Part shown: positions 18,523 through 27,228 of the stretch, piece by piece
How positions within the stretch are numbered: the stretch's first letter is position 1
Layout: every line of letters begins with the position of its first letter
Assembly: GCF_029167235.1 (NCBI RefSeq)
Contig: NZ_JARFTR010000272.1
Location: 1-54,287 of the forward strand
Length of the DNA stretch: 54,287 nucleotides
Reading direction: 5' to 3'
DNA from: Kamptonema sp. UHCC 0994
GTDB taxonomy: Bacteria; Cyanobacteriota; Cyanobacteriia; Cyanobacteriales; Microcoleaceae
Position numbers and translations under genes: made by a program
Notes under the pieces: model-generated
What the model saw: the letters and a program-made list of their open reading frames with translations, nothing else
The model's database searches: none
What the model was told of the DNA's origin: nothing

Positions 18523-21390
18523 TTAACTATTGTTTAGAGTATCATCGTTTTCAGGCGTTATTGAATCATCACTTTTTAACCCCTGACGGTTGAGATTTTC
18601 GAGATATTTTTCATAACAGGCTTTAACTTTATCTTGATCTAATTCTTGCTGTGCGTCATCGGCATCACTCAAACCCATTTTGCACAGATCATTTTCGATG
18701 TTTTCCTCAACATTTTGATGAGTTTTGCACCAAGCTTTGATTTTCTCTGCCGTTTGTTCTATACTATCCGTAGGCTGAATATCTAATCCGTGAATTTGAT
18801 TCAAAAAGTTCTGTTCGTAAAAATCAAATAAGCGGGTAAAAGCTGCGACAATTGCTTTAGGAGTAGCATTCTCAGGGATTGACATAGCACGTAAACCCTC
18901 CTCTATATTTTGCGTAGTTAATGTTAAACTTGTTGTTTCCCCAATTAAGGTAAAACCTGCCCAACATTCAGGGTTGGGAAACCTAGCTTTCGTTAATATC
19001 ATAGCATGGCGCAAGGCCGACCCGCGATTTTCCCCATTCGCTAAATTCTGATAAAATTGAGTCATCAAAACCTTAGCGGCCGGTGCGCCAATATTCCACA
19101 GGGAAACGATTAAACTGGGAACTCCAGCGAGAATAAAACAGCGCGATAACCCAATAATTCCATCGCCGGTAATTGTGCCTTTGCCGGTGCTACAGGCACT
19201 CAATACTACTATCTCACAATTGAGTTGTTTATCAATAATTTCAGCGGCATTTAACGCCCCATCATCACCATCGGCAGGGGCTAAAACTATTGTGCCGGGA
19301 ATCCGCCCTTTCACAATTTCATCGGGTTTATATTCGTCTAAAAGTCCGTGCGCGAAAATGTGGACGATGCGCGTTTCTAGCATTCCGTTGATGACGGCAA
19401 CTTTGGTGGCTTTGTCTCCTGTGATGGCGGTGGTTTCTAAGATGGTGGCGATGCTTTCTGCTGCTGCTTCCATAAATGGATAGGGACGCAGTTTATAAGG
19501 ATCTTCTTGGAAGTTTTGGTGTAAGGCTGGTTCAGCTATTACTAGGGCTTTTTGCCGGGTTCCTCGCACTTGCTGATCTTGCGCGTGGGTGTGTTTTAAG
19601 ACTTCGATGGATGGGGCAATTAGGGGTGTATGATCTTCGATGAAATAGCGTCCTTGGCGGTTTTGTAAGGCCGCAAAGGGTACTAAAAATAGGGCATAAT
19701 GGGGGATGAAAATAACGGGGGATTCGGGATCGCTGGGTAATAAGTCGGCGATGGGTGCGATTAGGATTTCATGGAGTAATTGCAATAGGGGAAAGTTGGA
19801 TTGTGCGTCTCTTTTGTCTTCGGTTTCAATTTGAATTTTGTTTTGATTGCTGTCTTTTTCATCGACACCAATGGAAACCCGCGCTTTGAGGATGATTTCT
19901 TGGAGATCCTTGAGAGATTTGTGGCGAGTTTCTAAGGGAGTTAAGTTGGCGCGGCGAAATTCAATGTTTCCTGTGGGCTGAATTACCCAGATATAAATGC
20001 CTTCATAAACCATTGAATATTCAACGAGGGTGGCGTTTTGATTTTGGGCAACTTGCTGGATATCAGAAGTTGTTAGATAATCTGTGATTTCCTCAGCTTT
20101 TTCTGCCTTTTCTGGTTCTGAAAGTTTTTGTCTTAGCAACTCGATAAAGGCACGAGTGCGTCCCCTTTCTGAAATTTCTAAAGCTTCGGTAAGTTTATCT
20201 TGGGCAACCAACACTTTTTGCATTAGCAGATAGGAATATCGCTGGATTTCAAAAATAGAGACTCTATGACTGTCATCCTTTAAAATGGCTCGTAATTCTT
20301 CCCAAATTGTAATTGCTTGTCGCAGTTTTTTTTCTGCTTCTGGGAATTGATTAATTTTTTGAAAAATTAAGCCGAGATTATTCAGGGAAATTGCCTCTCC
20401 ATGACGATCTCCGATTTCCTTCCGAATTTTTAACGATTGCCGATGGTAGTCTATTGCTAACTGATGTTCTCCCAATAAATGGCAAGCAACTCCCAGACCT
20501 TCTAAAGAATTTGCCTCTCCGTAGTGAGATCCTATTTCTCTCGAAATTTCTAAATTTTGTCGAAAGCATCCGGTGGCATTATAGAATTGCCCTAATGACT
20601 GGTAGGCACTTCCCAGACTTCCCAGGAAAGTCACTTCTAACCGGCGATTTCCTATTTCTCTATTAATTGCTAAGGATTGCTGGTAGAAGTCTATAGCTAA
20701 CTGGTATTGCCCTAATGACTGGTGGGCATTTCCCAGATTTCCCAGGGAAGTTGCCTCTTCCTCGCGATCACCTATTTCTCTGGCAATGGCTAAAGACTGC
20801 TGGTGGTAGTCTATAGCTAACTGGTATTGCCCTAATGATCCGTAGGCACTTCCCAAACTTCCCAGGGAAATTGCCTCTTCCAGGCGATCACCTATTTCTC
20901 TGGCAATTGCTAACTTTTGCTGTTGGCAGTCTATGGCATTATCGAATTGCTCTAATGATTCATAGATATTTCCCAGATTTCTCAGGGAAACAGCCTCTCC
21001 CTGACGATATCCTATTACTGTCGCAATTTCTAAACACTGCTGGTAGTAGTCTATGGCTAACTGATATTGCCCTAATGATCGGTAGGCAACTCCTAAATTT
21101 CCCAGGAAACCTGCCTCTCCCTGCCGATCGCCGATTTCCCTGGCAATTTCTAAACACTGCTGGTAGTATTCTATAGCTAACTGGAATTGCCCTAACGATT
21201 GGTAGGCAATTCCCAGAGTTCCCAGGGAAGCTGCCTCTCCCTGACGATTTCTAATTTCCTGATAAATAGTTAATGCCTGTTCCCAAGATGTGATCGCCTC
21301 TCGAAACTGCCTTCTTTGACACTGCTCAAATCCTTGACTCCATAACCTATCAGCTTCTTCCTTTTGTGCATTCATCTCGCCATCATCCAT
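18523..21390 (-). CDS. TPR-CHAT caspase-like protease
   Basis: The N-terminal half holds about eight 40-residue kinesin-light-chain-type TPR repeats (NLGNAYQSLGQYQLAIDYYQ-like, roughly residues 30-365). The C-terminal half is a CHAT peptidase domain with the His motif IVHIFAHGLL and the Cys motif VVLSACSTGKG, then GLSRCFILAGVPSLIVSLWN. A further 150-residue helical tail follows. CHAT proteases are known in programmed-death and immune modules. The frame is open from 21444, but the upstream 18 codons encode an unlikely Trp-rich segment; ATGs at 21390 and 21375 are better. It heads an operon with DUF2283 and a 2TM protein. Confidence 0.9.
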   Translation of the reverse strand: MDDGEMNAQKEEADRLWSQGFEQCQRRQFREAITSWEQALTIYQEIRNRQGEAASLGTLGIAYQSLGQFQLAIEYYQQCLEIAREIGDRQGEAGFLGNLGVAYRSLGQYQLAIDYYQQCLEIATVIGYRQGEAVSLRNLGNIYESLEQFDNAIDCQQQKLAIAREIGDRLEEAISLGSLGSAYGSLGQYQLAIDYHQQSLAIAREIGDREEEATSLGNLGNAHQSLGQYQLAIDFYQQSLAINREIGNRRLEVTFLGSLGSAYQSLGQFYNATGCFRQNLEISREIGSHYGEANSLEGLGVACHLLGEHQLAIDYHRQSLKIRKEIGDRHGEAISLNNLGLIFQKINQFPEAEKKLRQAITIWEELRAILKDDSHRVSIFEIQRYSYLLMQKVLVAQDKLTEALEISERGRTRAFIELLRQKLSEPEKAEKAEEITDYLTTSDIQQVAQNQNATLVEYSMVYEGIYIWVIQPTGNIEFRRANLTPLETRHKSLKDLQEIILKARVSIGVDEKDSNQNKIQIETEDKRDAQSNFPLLQLLHEILIAPIADLLPSDPESPVIFIPHYALFLVPFAALQNRQGRYFIEDHTPLIAPSIEVLKHTHAQDQQVRGTRQKALVIAEPALHQNFQEDPYKLRPYPFMEAAAESIATILETTAITGDKATKVAVINGMLETRIVHIFAHGLLDEYKPDEIVKGRIPGTIVLAPADGDDGALNAAEIIDKQLNCEIVVLSACSTGKGTITGDGIIGLSRCFILAGVPSLIVSLWNIGAPAAKVLMTQFYQNLANGENRGSALRHAMILTKARFPNPECWAGFTLIGETTSLTLTTQNIEEGLRAMSIPENATPKAIVAAFTRLFDFYEQNFLNQIHGLDIQPTDSIEQTAEKIKAWCKTHQNVEENIENDLCKMGLSDADDAQQELDQDKVKACYEKYLENLNRQGLKSDDSITPENDDTLNNS
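20540..21270 (-). repeat. 120-bp DNA repeats encoding TPR units
   Basis: Within the CHAT gene the words CCTAATGA, TTCCCAG and TGCTGGTAGTAGTCTAT recur about every 120 bases, at least six times, matching 40-residue TPR units. The DNA similarity between neighbours is high, so the copy number probably changes by recombination. Several open frames on the opposite strand here are by-products of the repeat. Confidence 0.85.
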
Positions 21391-21498
21391 CCTGACAATA
21401 AATATATTATGCCACAGCCACAAAAAACCACAAAGCACGGACAATACCAGATCGTCCGTTCAATTAGCATCAAATAGCCAGCTATATTTACCTTGAAT

Positions 21499-21705
21499 TC
21501 AATCCAATTTCAAAGAATTAACTGGCACTTCATCCCAAGAATTAACAGTTCGCAATCTAGCAGTCCAACCTTGTGTTTTTTGCAACTCCGTCAAATTCTT
21601 CTCAAAAGACTCGTGACACTCCTTTGCTTGAATCTCATCAACGCAAGCAATACAAGAATAAAGCAGACCAGACGGATCGATTTGCTCATTTACCCAAATA
21701 GTCAT
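21499..21705 (-). CDS. Small hypothetical protein, 68 aa
   Basis: The frame starts at an ATG with a good upstream AGAGGAAAT ribosome-binding site six bases away on the coding strand, which supports a real gene. The protein is soluble and has two Cys in YSCIACVDEIQAKECHESF (three with the later one). It resembles no family I know. It sits upstream of the CHAT operon on the same strand and could be cotranscribed with it. Confidence 0.6.
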   Translation of the reverse strand: MTIWVNEQIDPSGLLYSCIACVDEIQAKECHESFEKNLTELQKTQGWTARLRTVNSWDEVPVNSLKLD

Positions 21706-21882
21706 AATTAATTTCCTCTTGTTGAACTCAACAATATAGTAAATTATATTGTCAACATTTTAAAGGCGTAGCTGATTCATTTTTCTACAACCCCACGAAT
21801 AGCTGAGTTAGGTCAAAAGCGACTGGAAACCAAAGTAGATAATACTTAGACCCATTCATAAAGTAATCATACATGAATTATC

Positions 21883-21912
21883 TTGACAAAAGCACCTAAC
21901 TAATTGTAGAGT
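21883..21912 (+). promoter_or_regulatory. Candidate promoter for the amidinotransferase gene
   Basis: TTGACA at 21883-21888 is followed after 18 bases by TAGAGT at 21907-21912, about 45 bases before the ATG at 21957. The -35 match is perfect but the -10 is weak. No Shine-Dalgarno sequence precedes the ATG. Confidence 0.35.
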
Positions 21913-21956
21913 TTGATTGTGCTTTTCATAATGTATAGCTATTCTAACACCTAACT

Positions 21957-23057
21957 ATGGAGCAAAATCACAGTTCGCAACTAACAGAAACAACAACACC
22001 AGTTGTCAACTCATTCAACGAATGGGATACCCTAGAAGAAGTAATTGTTGGTCGCTTAGATGGTGCTGTCATACCACCTTGGCATATCACAGTCAAGGCA
22101 ACAATGCCACAGCGTTATTGGGACTTATTTCGGACTTTTGGCGGTCAACTATTCCCACCCGAACAAATAAAAGCCGGAGAAAAAGAGCTGGAAGAACTCG
22201 CTCACATTTTAGAATCAGAAGGAGTAAAAGTTCGTCGTCCCGATGCTGCCAATTATACTCGCCCTTATTCTACCCCAGACTGGGAAAGTCCAAGTGGTCT
22301 CTATGGAGCAATGCCCAGAGATGTAATGATAGTAGTTGGGGATAAGCTAATCGAAGCACCTATGCCTTGGCGGTCTAGATTCTTTGAAATTAATGCCTAT
22401 CGCTCCCTAATCAAAGAATATTTTCATCAGGGCGCTCAATGGATTCCAGCACCTAAACCACAGCTCACTGATGAATTATATAACTATCAGTATCAAGAAG
22501 CAGGTAAAGATGAAGAATTCAACTCTTTACTTACTGAGTTTGAGCCAGTATTTGATGCCGCTGAATTTGCCAGATGTGGTAGAGATATCTTTGTCCAACA
22601 AAGTCAAGTTACCAATCGTTTTGGCATAGAATGGATGCGGAGAATTCTGGGCGATGAGTACAGAATCCATGAACTTAAGTTCAAAGATCAATCAGCAATG
22701 CACATTGATGCTACCTTTGTACCTATGGCTCCAGGGAAACTCTTAATACATCCTGAAAAAGCTGACAAACTTCCTGAAATGTTCAATAGTTGGGATGTCC
22801 GAAAAGCTCCTGAGTTCTCGATTCCTGACGATCATCCTCTCTATATGAGCAGCAAAGGAGTGGGGATGAATCTTTTGAGTATTGATGAGCAAAGAGTAAT
22901 TGTTGAAAAGCAAGATGAGCCAATGATTAAAATGCTAAAAGATTGGGGATTTACACCAATTCCTTGCAATTTCCGCAACTTTAATACCTTTGGTGGTTCT
23001 TTTCATTGTGCCACGTTAGATGTGAGAAGAAAGGGAACTCTTCAATCCTATTTTTAA
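21957..23057 (+). CDS. L-arginine:glycine-type amidinotransferase
   Basis: The enzyme is expected to move the amidino group from arginine to an amine (glycine, lysine or other), releasing ornithine. The 366-residue protein is full length and closely follows the AGAT family: FDAAEFARCGRDIF (catalytic Asp200), SAMHIDATF (His249) and GGSFHCATLDVRRKG (Cys351). The Asp-His spacing of 49 is as I recall for human AGAT. Cyanobacterial relatives include CyrA and SxtG of the cylindrospermopsin and saxitoxin pathways. No PKS or NRPS gene lies nearby, so those toxins are not indicated. It is the first plus-strand gene of an accessory island that also has a ureohydrolase and a halogenase-like enzyme; its acceptor amine is unknown. 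Confidence 0.92.
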   Translation: MEQNHSSQLTETTTPVVNSFNEWDTLEEVIVGRLDGAVIPPWHITVKATMPQRYWDLFRTFGGQLFPPEQIKAGEKELEELAHILESEGVKVRRPDAANYTRPYSTPDWESPSGLYGAMPRDVMIVVGDKLIEAPMPWRSRFFEINAYRSLIKEYFHQGAQWIPAPKPQLTDELYNYQYQEAGKDEEFNSLLTEFEPVFDAAEFARCGRDIFVQQSQVTNRFGIEWMRRILGDEYRIHELKFKDQSAMHIDATFVPMAPGKLLIHPEKADKLPEMFNSWDVRKAPEFSIPDDHPLYMSSKGVGMNLLSIDEQRVIVEKQDEPMIKMLKDWGFTPIPCNFRNFNTFGGSFHCATLDVRRKGTLQSYF

Positions 23058-23182
23058 TTGGTTGAAGAAAGTGGCATAGAGTAGCGGGGCGGGTCGATCG
23101 AGATCGTAGTTTTGAAATTCAATATCCCGGTCAACCCGCCCTTAAACGCCTATTTTGACATAAAATCAATAGAATAAAACCT

Positions 23183-25018
23183 ATGCTTGGAAAAACTTTA
23201 AAATCCCTAAAATTAAACGCTACAAGACTATATTTAGCAGGTTTTCTGACTCTAATTCTGATTATTAGCGCAGATTGGTTCGCATCGATTCAGGCTACCA
23301 GCAAGCAACCAATATCACCAAATTGCAATCCCATTGTTCCCGATAAATTATACCGCTACATCGCTACCCTAGACAGTTGCCTAACTCCCATGAGCGATCG
23401 CGAAATCCAGAAACAACTCAACGATCCCTTTGCGATCGCCCTACTGCGTCAGGGAATTTTCCCCGCTAATGCAGAAGCTATCAGTCAAGCGATCGCCGAT
23501 TCCAATTTAGGATATAGTCAAACAAGTTACGTAGTCGGAGAAGGCTTTCAAATCCCCCTAACCACCGCTTCCAGAGAAGCACCGCGATCTCTTCGCTATG
23601 TGGTAACTTGGGGAGTAGATGAAAACGATGCCCAAATTATGTTAGGAACCCTTGCTCCTGCTAGCCAATCCTCCGTTAATGATATCATTTCGTGGGATAC
23701 AAAAGCCAATAAATATAACTTTTATGCACTTAGGCATCAGGTAGAAGATCCCACTTCTCCTCAAGCGTGGAGTTGGGCGGGAGATTCTACTCTCGCGCCG
23801 CAACCGCCAACGATGAAAAAGAATTGTTTTAACTGTCATCATAACGGCTTGCCAATTATGAAAGAGTTAGAAATCCCTTGGAATAACTGGCACTCAGATC
23901 GAGCCGCAATTGCCTCAACCATAGTCCCTACTGCCGTTGCTAATGAGAGTTTCTTTCAGCAGCGACGCGGTGCAAAGATTTTTGAATCAGTCATCAGAGC
24001 TAACTTTCAAAACTATTACAGCCATTGGCTAGAAACTCGCATTCGCAAACAAAATGATACGATTGAAATTAGCGATGTCGATCGAATGTTAAGGCACTTA
24101 ACCGTCAATACCACTATTAATTTAAAGTCTTCTAACGTTCAAAGCGATAAAGAGAATACAAGTCCCGGCGAAAATCATCGCGATCTCGAAAAACTAAATT
24201 TTTCTGCAAACAAAACAAGGGTTTCCGATGTTTCTTTGGAGACTCCCAATCTAGTTCCAGAAGTTGATGTTACTGGCGTTCCTCCCACCGATACTTTCTT
24301 GTCAGATACGATTTTTCAGTCCTTTTTAGGTTTGGATTACTCATCCCTTTCGGTGACATTTTCTCGCGAAGACTACGATGCCTATCTTAAGGATAAAAAC
24401 TTCGCACTGGTAGGAACAAAATCATCCAAACGGGAAGATATTCCCCTATATCGCTATGCCGGATCTACCTATTTCGCCTACTTCGTACCCCAAATCTCTG
24501 CTGAAGATATTTACATAACAAGGCTATTACTTAACTCGCAGATTCTGACAGATAAATTCGTAGCCTCTATATTGATGGTAGACTATAAAAATCCACTATT
24601 TTCCGAAAAACGAGCGCGTCTTCAGAAATATGCCCAGAAGATACCTAAAGCTAAAATTGTCAATGGAGTTAGCAACATTCCAGGTAACTTTGCAGCTAAG
24701 ATTAAAGCTGTAGCCAAAGCTTGCAAAGCTGAAAATTTTGATACTTGTTCGGCAGAGGAGCAATTTCTATATACTTGGGAATTACCTGACAACCAGTGGC
24801 AGCAATTAACGTCAGTAAGACTGCAAGCTTATGTAGACTCATTTGCAAATCTAGAACCAGATAAACAGTTAGATCGCCTGATGAGACTGAGTATTGAGCA
24901 AAGCGATCGTTTTGCTTCGACTCTACCCTTTTGCAAATTATTTGAGTTTAAGTCCCTGATTCCAGAAACCGACTTCTCCCAACTTTCTCCCTGTCAGACT
25001 ACCGCCGATCGTCCTTAG
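23183..25018 (+). CDS. Exported protein with one haem c motif (CxxCH), copy 1
   Basis: The 611-residue protein has an N-terminal membrane or signal segment (about residues 17-33) and a single haem-attachment motif CFNCH (Cys215, Cys218, His219) followed by HNGLPIM. The rest is not a known cytochrome domain to me. It is paralogous to the next gene over the whole length but has about 30 extra residues near 330-365 (SANKTRVSDVSLETPNLVPE). It is expected outside the cytoplasmic membrane and may carry electrons or be an oxidase. A link to the copper oxidase encoded downstream is only inferred. Confidence 0.75.
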   Translation: MLGKTLKSLKLNATRLYLAGFLTLILIISADWFASIQATSKQPISPNCNPIVPDKLYRYIATLDSCLTPMSDREIQKQLNDPFAIALLRQGIFPANAEAISQAIADSNLGYSQTSYVVGEGFQIPLTTASREAPRSLRYVVTWGVDENDAQIMLGTLAPASQSSVNDIISWDTKANKYNFYALRHQVEDPTSPQAWSWAGDSTLAPQPPTMKKNCFNCHHNGLPIMKELEIPWNNWHSDRAAIASTIVPTAVANESFFQQRRGAKIFESVIRANFQNYYSHWLETRIRKQNDTIEISDVDRMLRHLTVNTTINLKSSNVQSDKENTSPGENHRDLEKLNFSANKTRVSDVSLETPNLVPEVDVTGVPPTDTFLSDTIFQSFLGLDYSSLSVTFSREDYDAYLKDKNFALVGTKSSKREDIPLYRYAGSTYFAYFVPQISAEDIYITRLLLNSQILTDKFVASILMVDYKNPLFSEKRARLQKYAQKIPKAKIVNGVSNIPGNFAAKIKAVAKACKAENFDTCSAEEQFLYTWELPDNQWQQLTSVRLQAYVDSFANLEPDKQLDRLMRLSIEQSDRFASTLPFCKLFEFKSLIPETDFSQLSPCQTTADRP

Positions 25019-25235
25019 CATTAACATCCGTAAATTCTTAACTTTAAGATTTATACATAATTTGGTGTTTGTTCTATTGTTTTTGCTAACTCCTGGCTTT
25101 GTTACATTTTTTACATTACCGCCCTCTACATTAAAAAATGTTAACAATGGGAACCAAATTACACAATCTACACTACGCTCAACTTGTCAGTTATTTATAG
25201 AAAAAATCCGGCTGATACCACGATTGAGGAGAAAT

Positions 25236-26957
25236 ATGCTCGCAAAATTTTTAAGAGCAAGGATCGCGAAGCTAAGTGTTGTAGCTGTTCTCACTTTACT
25301 TGCGATCGTAAGCGGGGCTTGGTTCGCATCGATGAAAGCTGCCACTCCGCAAGAAACTAACTGCCAGGCCGTAGTTCCAGGCAAAATTTACCAGTTCATT
25401 GAGGGGATAGATACTTGCGCTACGCCTATGAGTAACTCCGATATTGAGAAGCTCACTGATTCTTTTGCAACCGCTTTACTACGCAAGGGAATTTTTCCAG
25501 AATCTGTCGATGCCATGAGTGAGGCGATCGCGAAGAATTTGGGCTATAGTCCGACGATTTTCTTGCTCGGAGAAGGGGCGCAAATCCCGACAACCTTTGC
25601 TTCAAGAGATGATTCTCGCGGTCTTCGCTCTCTCATAACTTGGGGGCCAACTGAAAACGAGGGCAAAATTATGATGTCCAAGCTGGTTCCTGTCTCTAAA
25701 ATTAGCCTAACAGAGGTGATGTCTTTTGACGACCGAACCAAAAAATACAACTACTACTTCCTTCAAAATCAAGCAGGAGCTAGTGATGATTCTCAGATGG
25801 TTTGGGCTTGGAAGGGAAATAGTTCTCTCGCACGAAAACCGCAAACAATGGGAAAAAGTTGTTTTCGCTGTCACCATAACGGCGTACCGCTGATGAGGGA
25901 GATAGAGACTCCTTGGAATAACTGGCAATCTCAGCGAGTGATTATTTCCTCAGCGCTAGTGCCAAAGGCAGTCGCCAGCGAGAGTTACTTTTTACCAAGA
26001 CGCAATGCCGAGATCCTTGAAGAGCTAGTCAGAGGTAGCGTTCAACACTACTACAGAGATTGGCTGGAAGAGCGCAGCCGCAAGGAAGGTGGCACGACTT
26101 ATCTGAGCGATATCAGTGATATGTTGCGCCACTTGACTACGACTACCACCATCAACTTTAAGTCCAGCGAGGTTCAGAGTAACGGAAAGGATACAAGTCC
26201 AACAAACCTGGATATTATTGGCGTTCCCCCCAGAGACACTTTCCTGTCGGATACGCTATTCCAAACAACCTTGGGGCTAAATTACTCCTCCCTATCGGTG
26301 ACTTTGCCTCGGAAAGACTACGATGCGTATCTCAAGAAACATAACTTCAAGTTGGTAGGAACGAAAGGGTTCTACCACACTAGCGGTACGGCATTTGAGT
26401 ATCCAGGTTCGACCTATTTTGCCTACTTCGTGCCACAGGTGCCGGCTGAAGATGTTTACGTGACGCAACTGTTACTGCAATCAAAAGTTGTGACGGACAA
26501 ATTCGTAGGCGCTCTATTGATGGTGGACTACAAAAATCCGTTGTTTTCAGATAAACGCGCCAGTCTTCAGAAATACGCCGAAAAGATGACCACAGGCACG
26601 CTTGTCAATGGAGTCAGCAGCGTCCCCAAAGACTTTGTGGCGAAGATTAAGGAGACGGGGGCAAAAGCTTGCAATGCCAATAATTTTGACACTTGCTCGG
26701 CAGAAGAGCAGTTCCTATATACCTGGGAGTTGCCCGACGATCAATGGAAACAGCTATCGGCAAAGCGAATGCAAGGCTATGTGGATTCAGTTGCCAATCT
26801 CGAACCGAACGAACGCTTGGATCGCTTGATGCGCCGGAGCGTCGAGCAACGCGATCGCTTTCTCTCAACTCCAGCTTTGTGCGAGTTTTATGAGTCCAAA
26901 CTGCTGTTCCCCGAAACCGACCTATCAAAAGTACCCTCCTGTCCGTCCGCCCATTAG
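25236..26957 (+). CDS. Exported protein with one haem c motif (CxxCH), copy 2
   Basis: The frame is open from 25062, but the ATG at 25236 has GAGGAG five bases upstream and aligns with the start of copy 1, giving 573 residues. A signal/anchor segment (about 13-30) precedes the haem motif CFRCH (Cys209, Cys212, His213) and HNGVPLM. Shared blocks with copy 1 include DTFLSD, LGL.YSSLSVT, FDTCSAEEQFLYTWELPD and LDRLMR. This copy looks richer in G and C than copy 1, so the two may have diverged in different genomes before being placed together. Function is unknown. Confidence 0.75.
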   Translation: MLAKFLRARIAKLSVVAVLTLLAIVSGAWFASMKAATPQETNCQAVVPGKIYQFIEGIDTCATPMSNSDIEKLTDSFATALLRKGIFPESVDAMSEAIAKNLGYSPTIFLLGEGAQIPTTFASRDDSRGLRSLITWGPTENEGKIMMSKLVPVSKISLTEVMSFDDRTKKYNYYFLQNQAGASDDSQMVWAWKGNSSLARKPQTMGKSCFRCHHNGVPLMREIETPWNNWQSQRVIISSALVPKAVASESYFLPRRNAEILEELVRGSVQHYYRDWLEERSRKEGGTTYLSDISDMLRHLTTTTTINFKSSEVQSNGKDTSPTNLDIIGVPPRDTFLSDTLFQTTLGLNYSSLSVTLPRKDYDAYLKKHNFKLVGTKGFYHTSGTAFEYPGSTYFAYFVPQVPAEDVYVTQLLLQSKVVTDKFVGALLMVDYKNPLFSDKRASLQKYAEKMTTGTLVNGVSSVPKDFVAKIKETGAKACNANNFDTCSAEEQFLYTWELPDDQWKQLSAKRMQGYVDSVANLEPNERLDRLMRRSVEQRDRFLSTPALCEFYESKLLFPETDLSKVPSCPSAH

Positions 26958-27037
26958 CGCCAACGACTGCTAAGGCGGGACAGTTGCGTTCTTAGGTGAG
27001 AGAAATTCTATCTTTCCTTTCTTGTTGGGAGTTGTCG

Positions 27038-27059
27038 GTAAAAGCGATCGCGCTTTTAC
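27038..27059 (+). terminator. Candidate terminator hairpin after haem-protein copy 2
   Basis: GTAAAAGCG and CGCTTTTAC form a perfect nine-pair stem around an ATCG loop, 80 bases after the stop of copy 2. The hairpin includes a HIP1 octamer. No clear T run follows, so it may be only a palindromic HIP1 site. Confidence 0.4.
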
Positions 27060-27228
27060 TCGCAAGCACTCTCTTGAGCAGCACAAAGAAGATGAGTAGT
27101 CAGAAAACAAGAACTGTCCGATACCGATCGCCTTTCTGAGGAGTTTCCGATCGCGCGATCGCTATCTTTCTCCCATTAATCTCGTCTTCCCAAAGCTCTA
27201 ACTAATTTTGTATGAATGGAGTAGCAAA

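Noticed and set aside
20391-21176. Plus-strand open frames opposite the CHAT gene
   Set aside because: They arise from the 120-bp TPR repeats and show only repeated low-information peptides.
21957-23057. Cylindrospermopsin, saxitoxin or guanitoxin cluster
   Set aside because: The amidinotransferase resembles CyrA and SxtG, but there are no PKS, NRPS or other genes of those pathways within the window.
25062-25235. Extended N-terminus of haem-protein copy 2
   Set aside because: The ATG at 25236 has a strong ribosome-binding site and aligns with the start of copy 1, so the 58 upstream codons are probably not translated.
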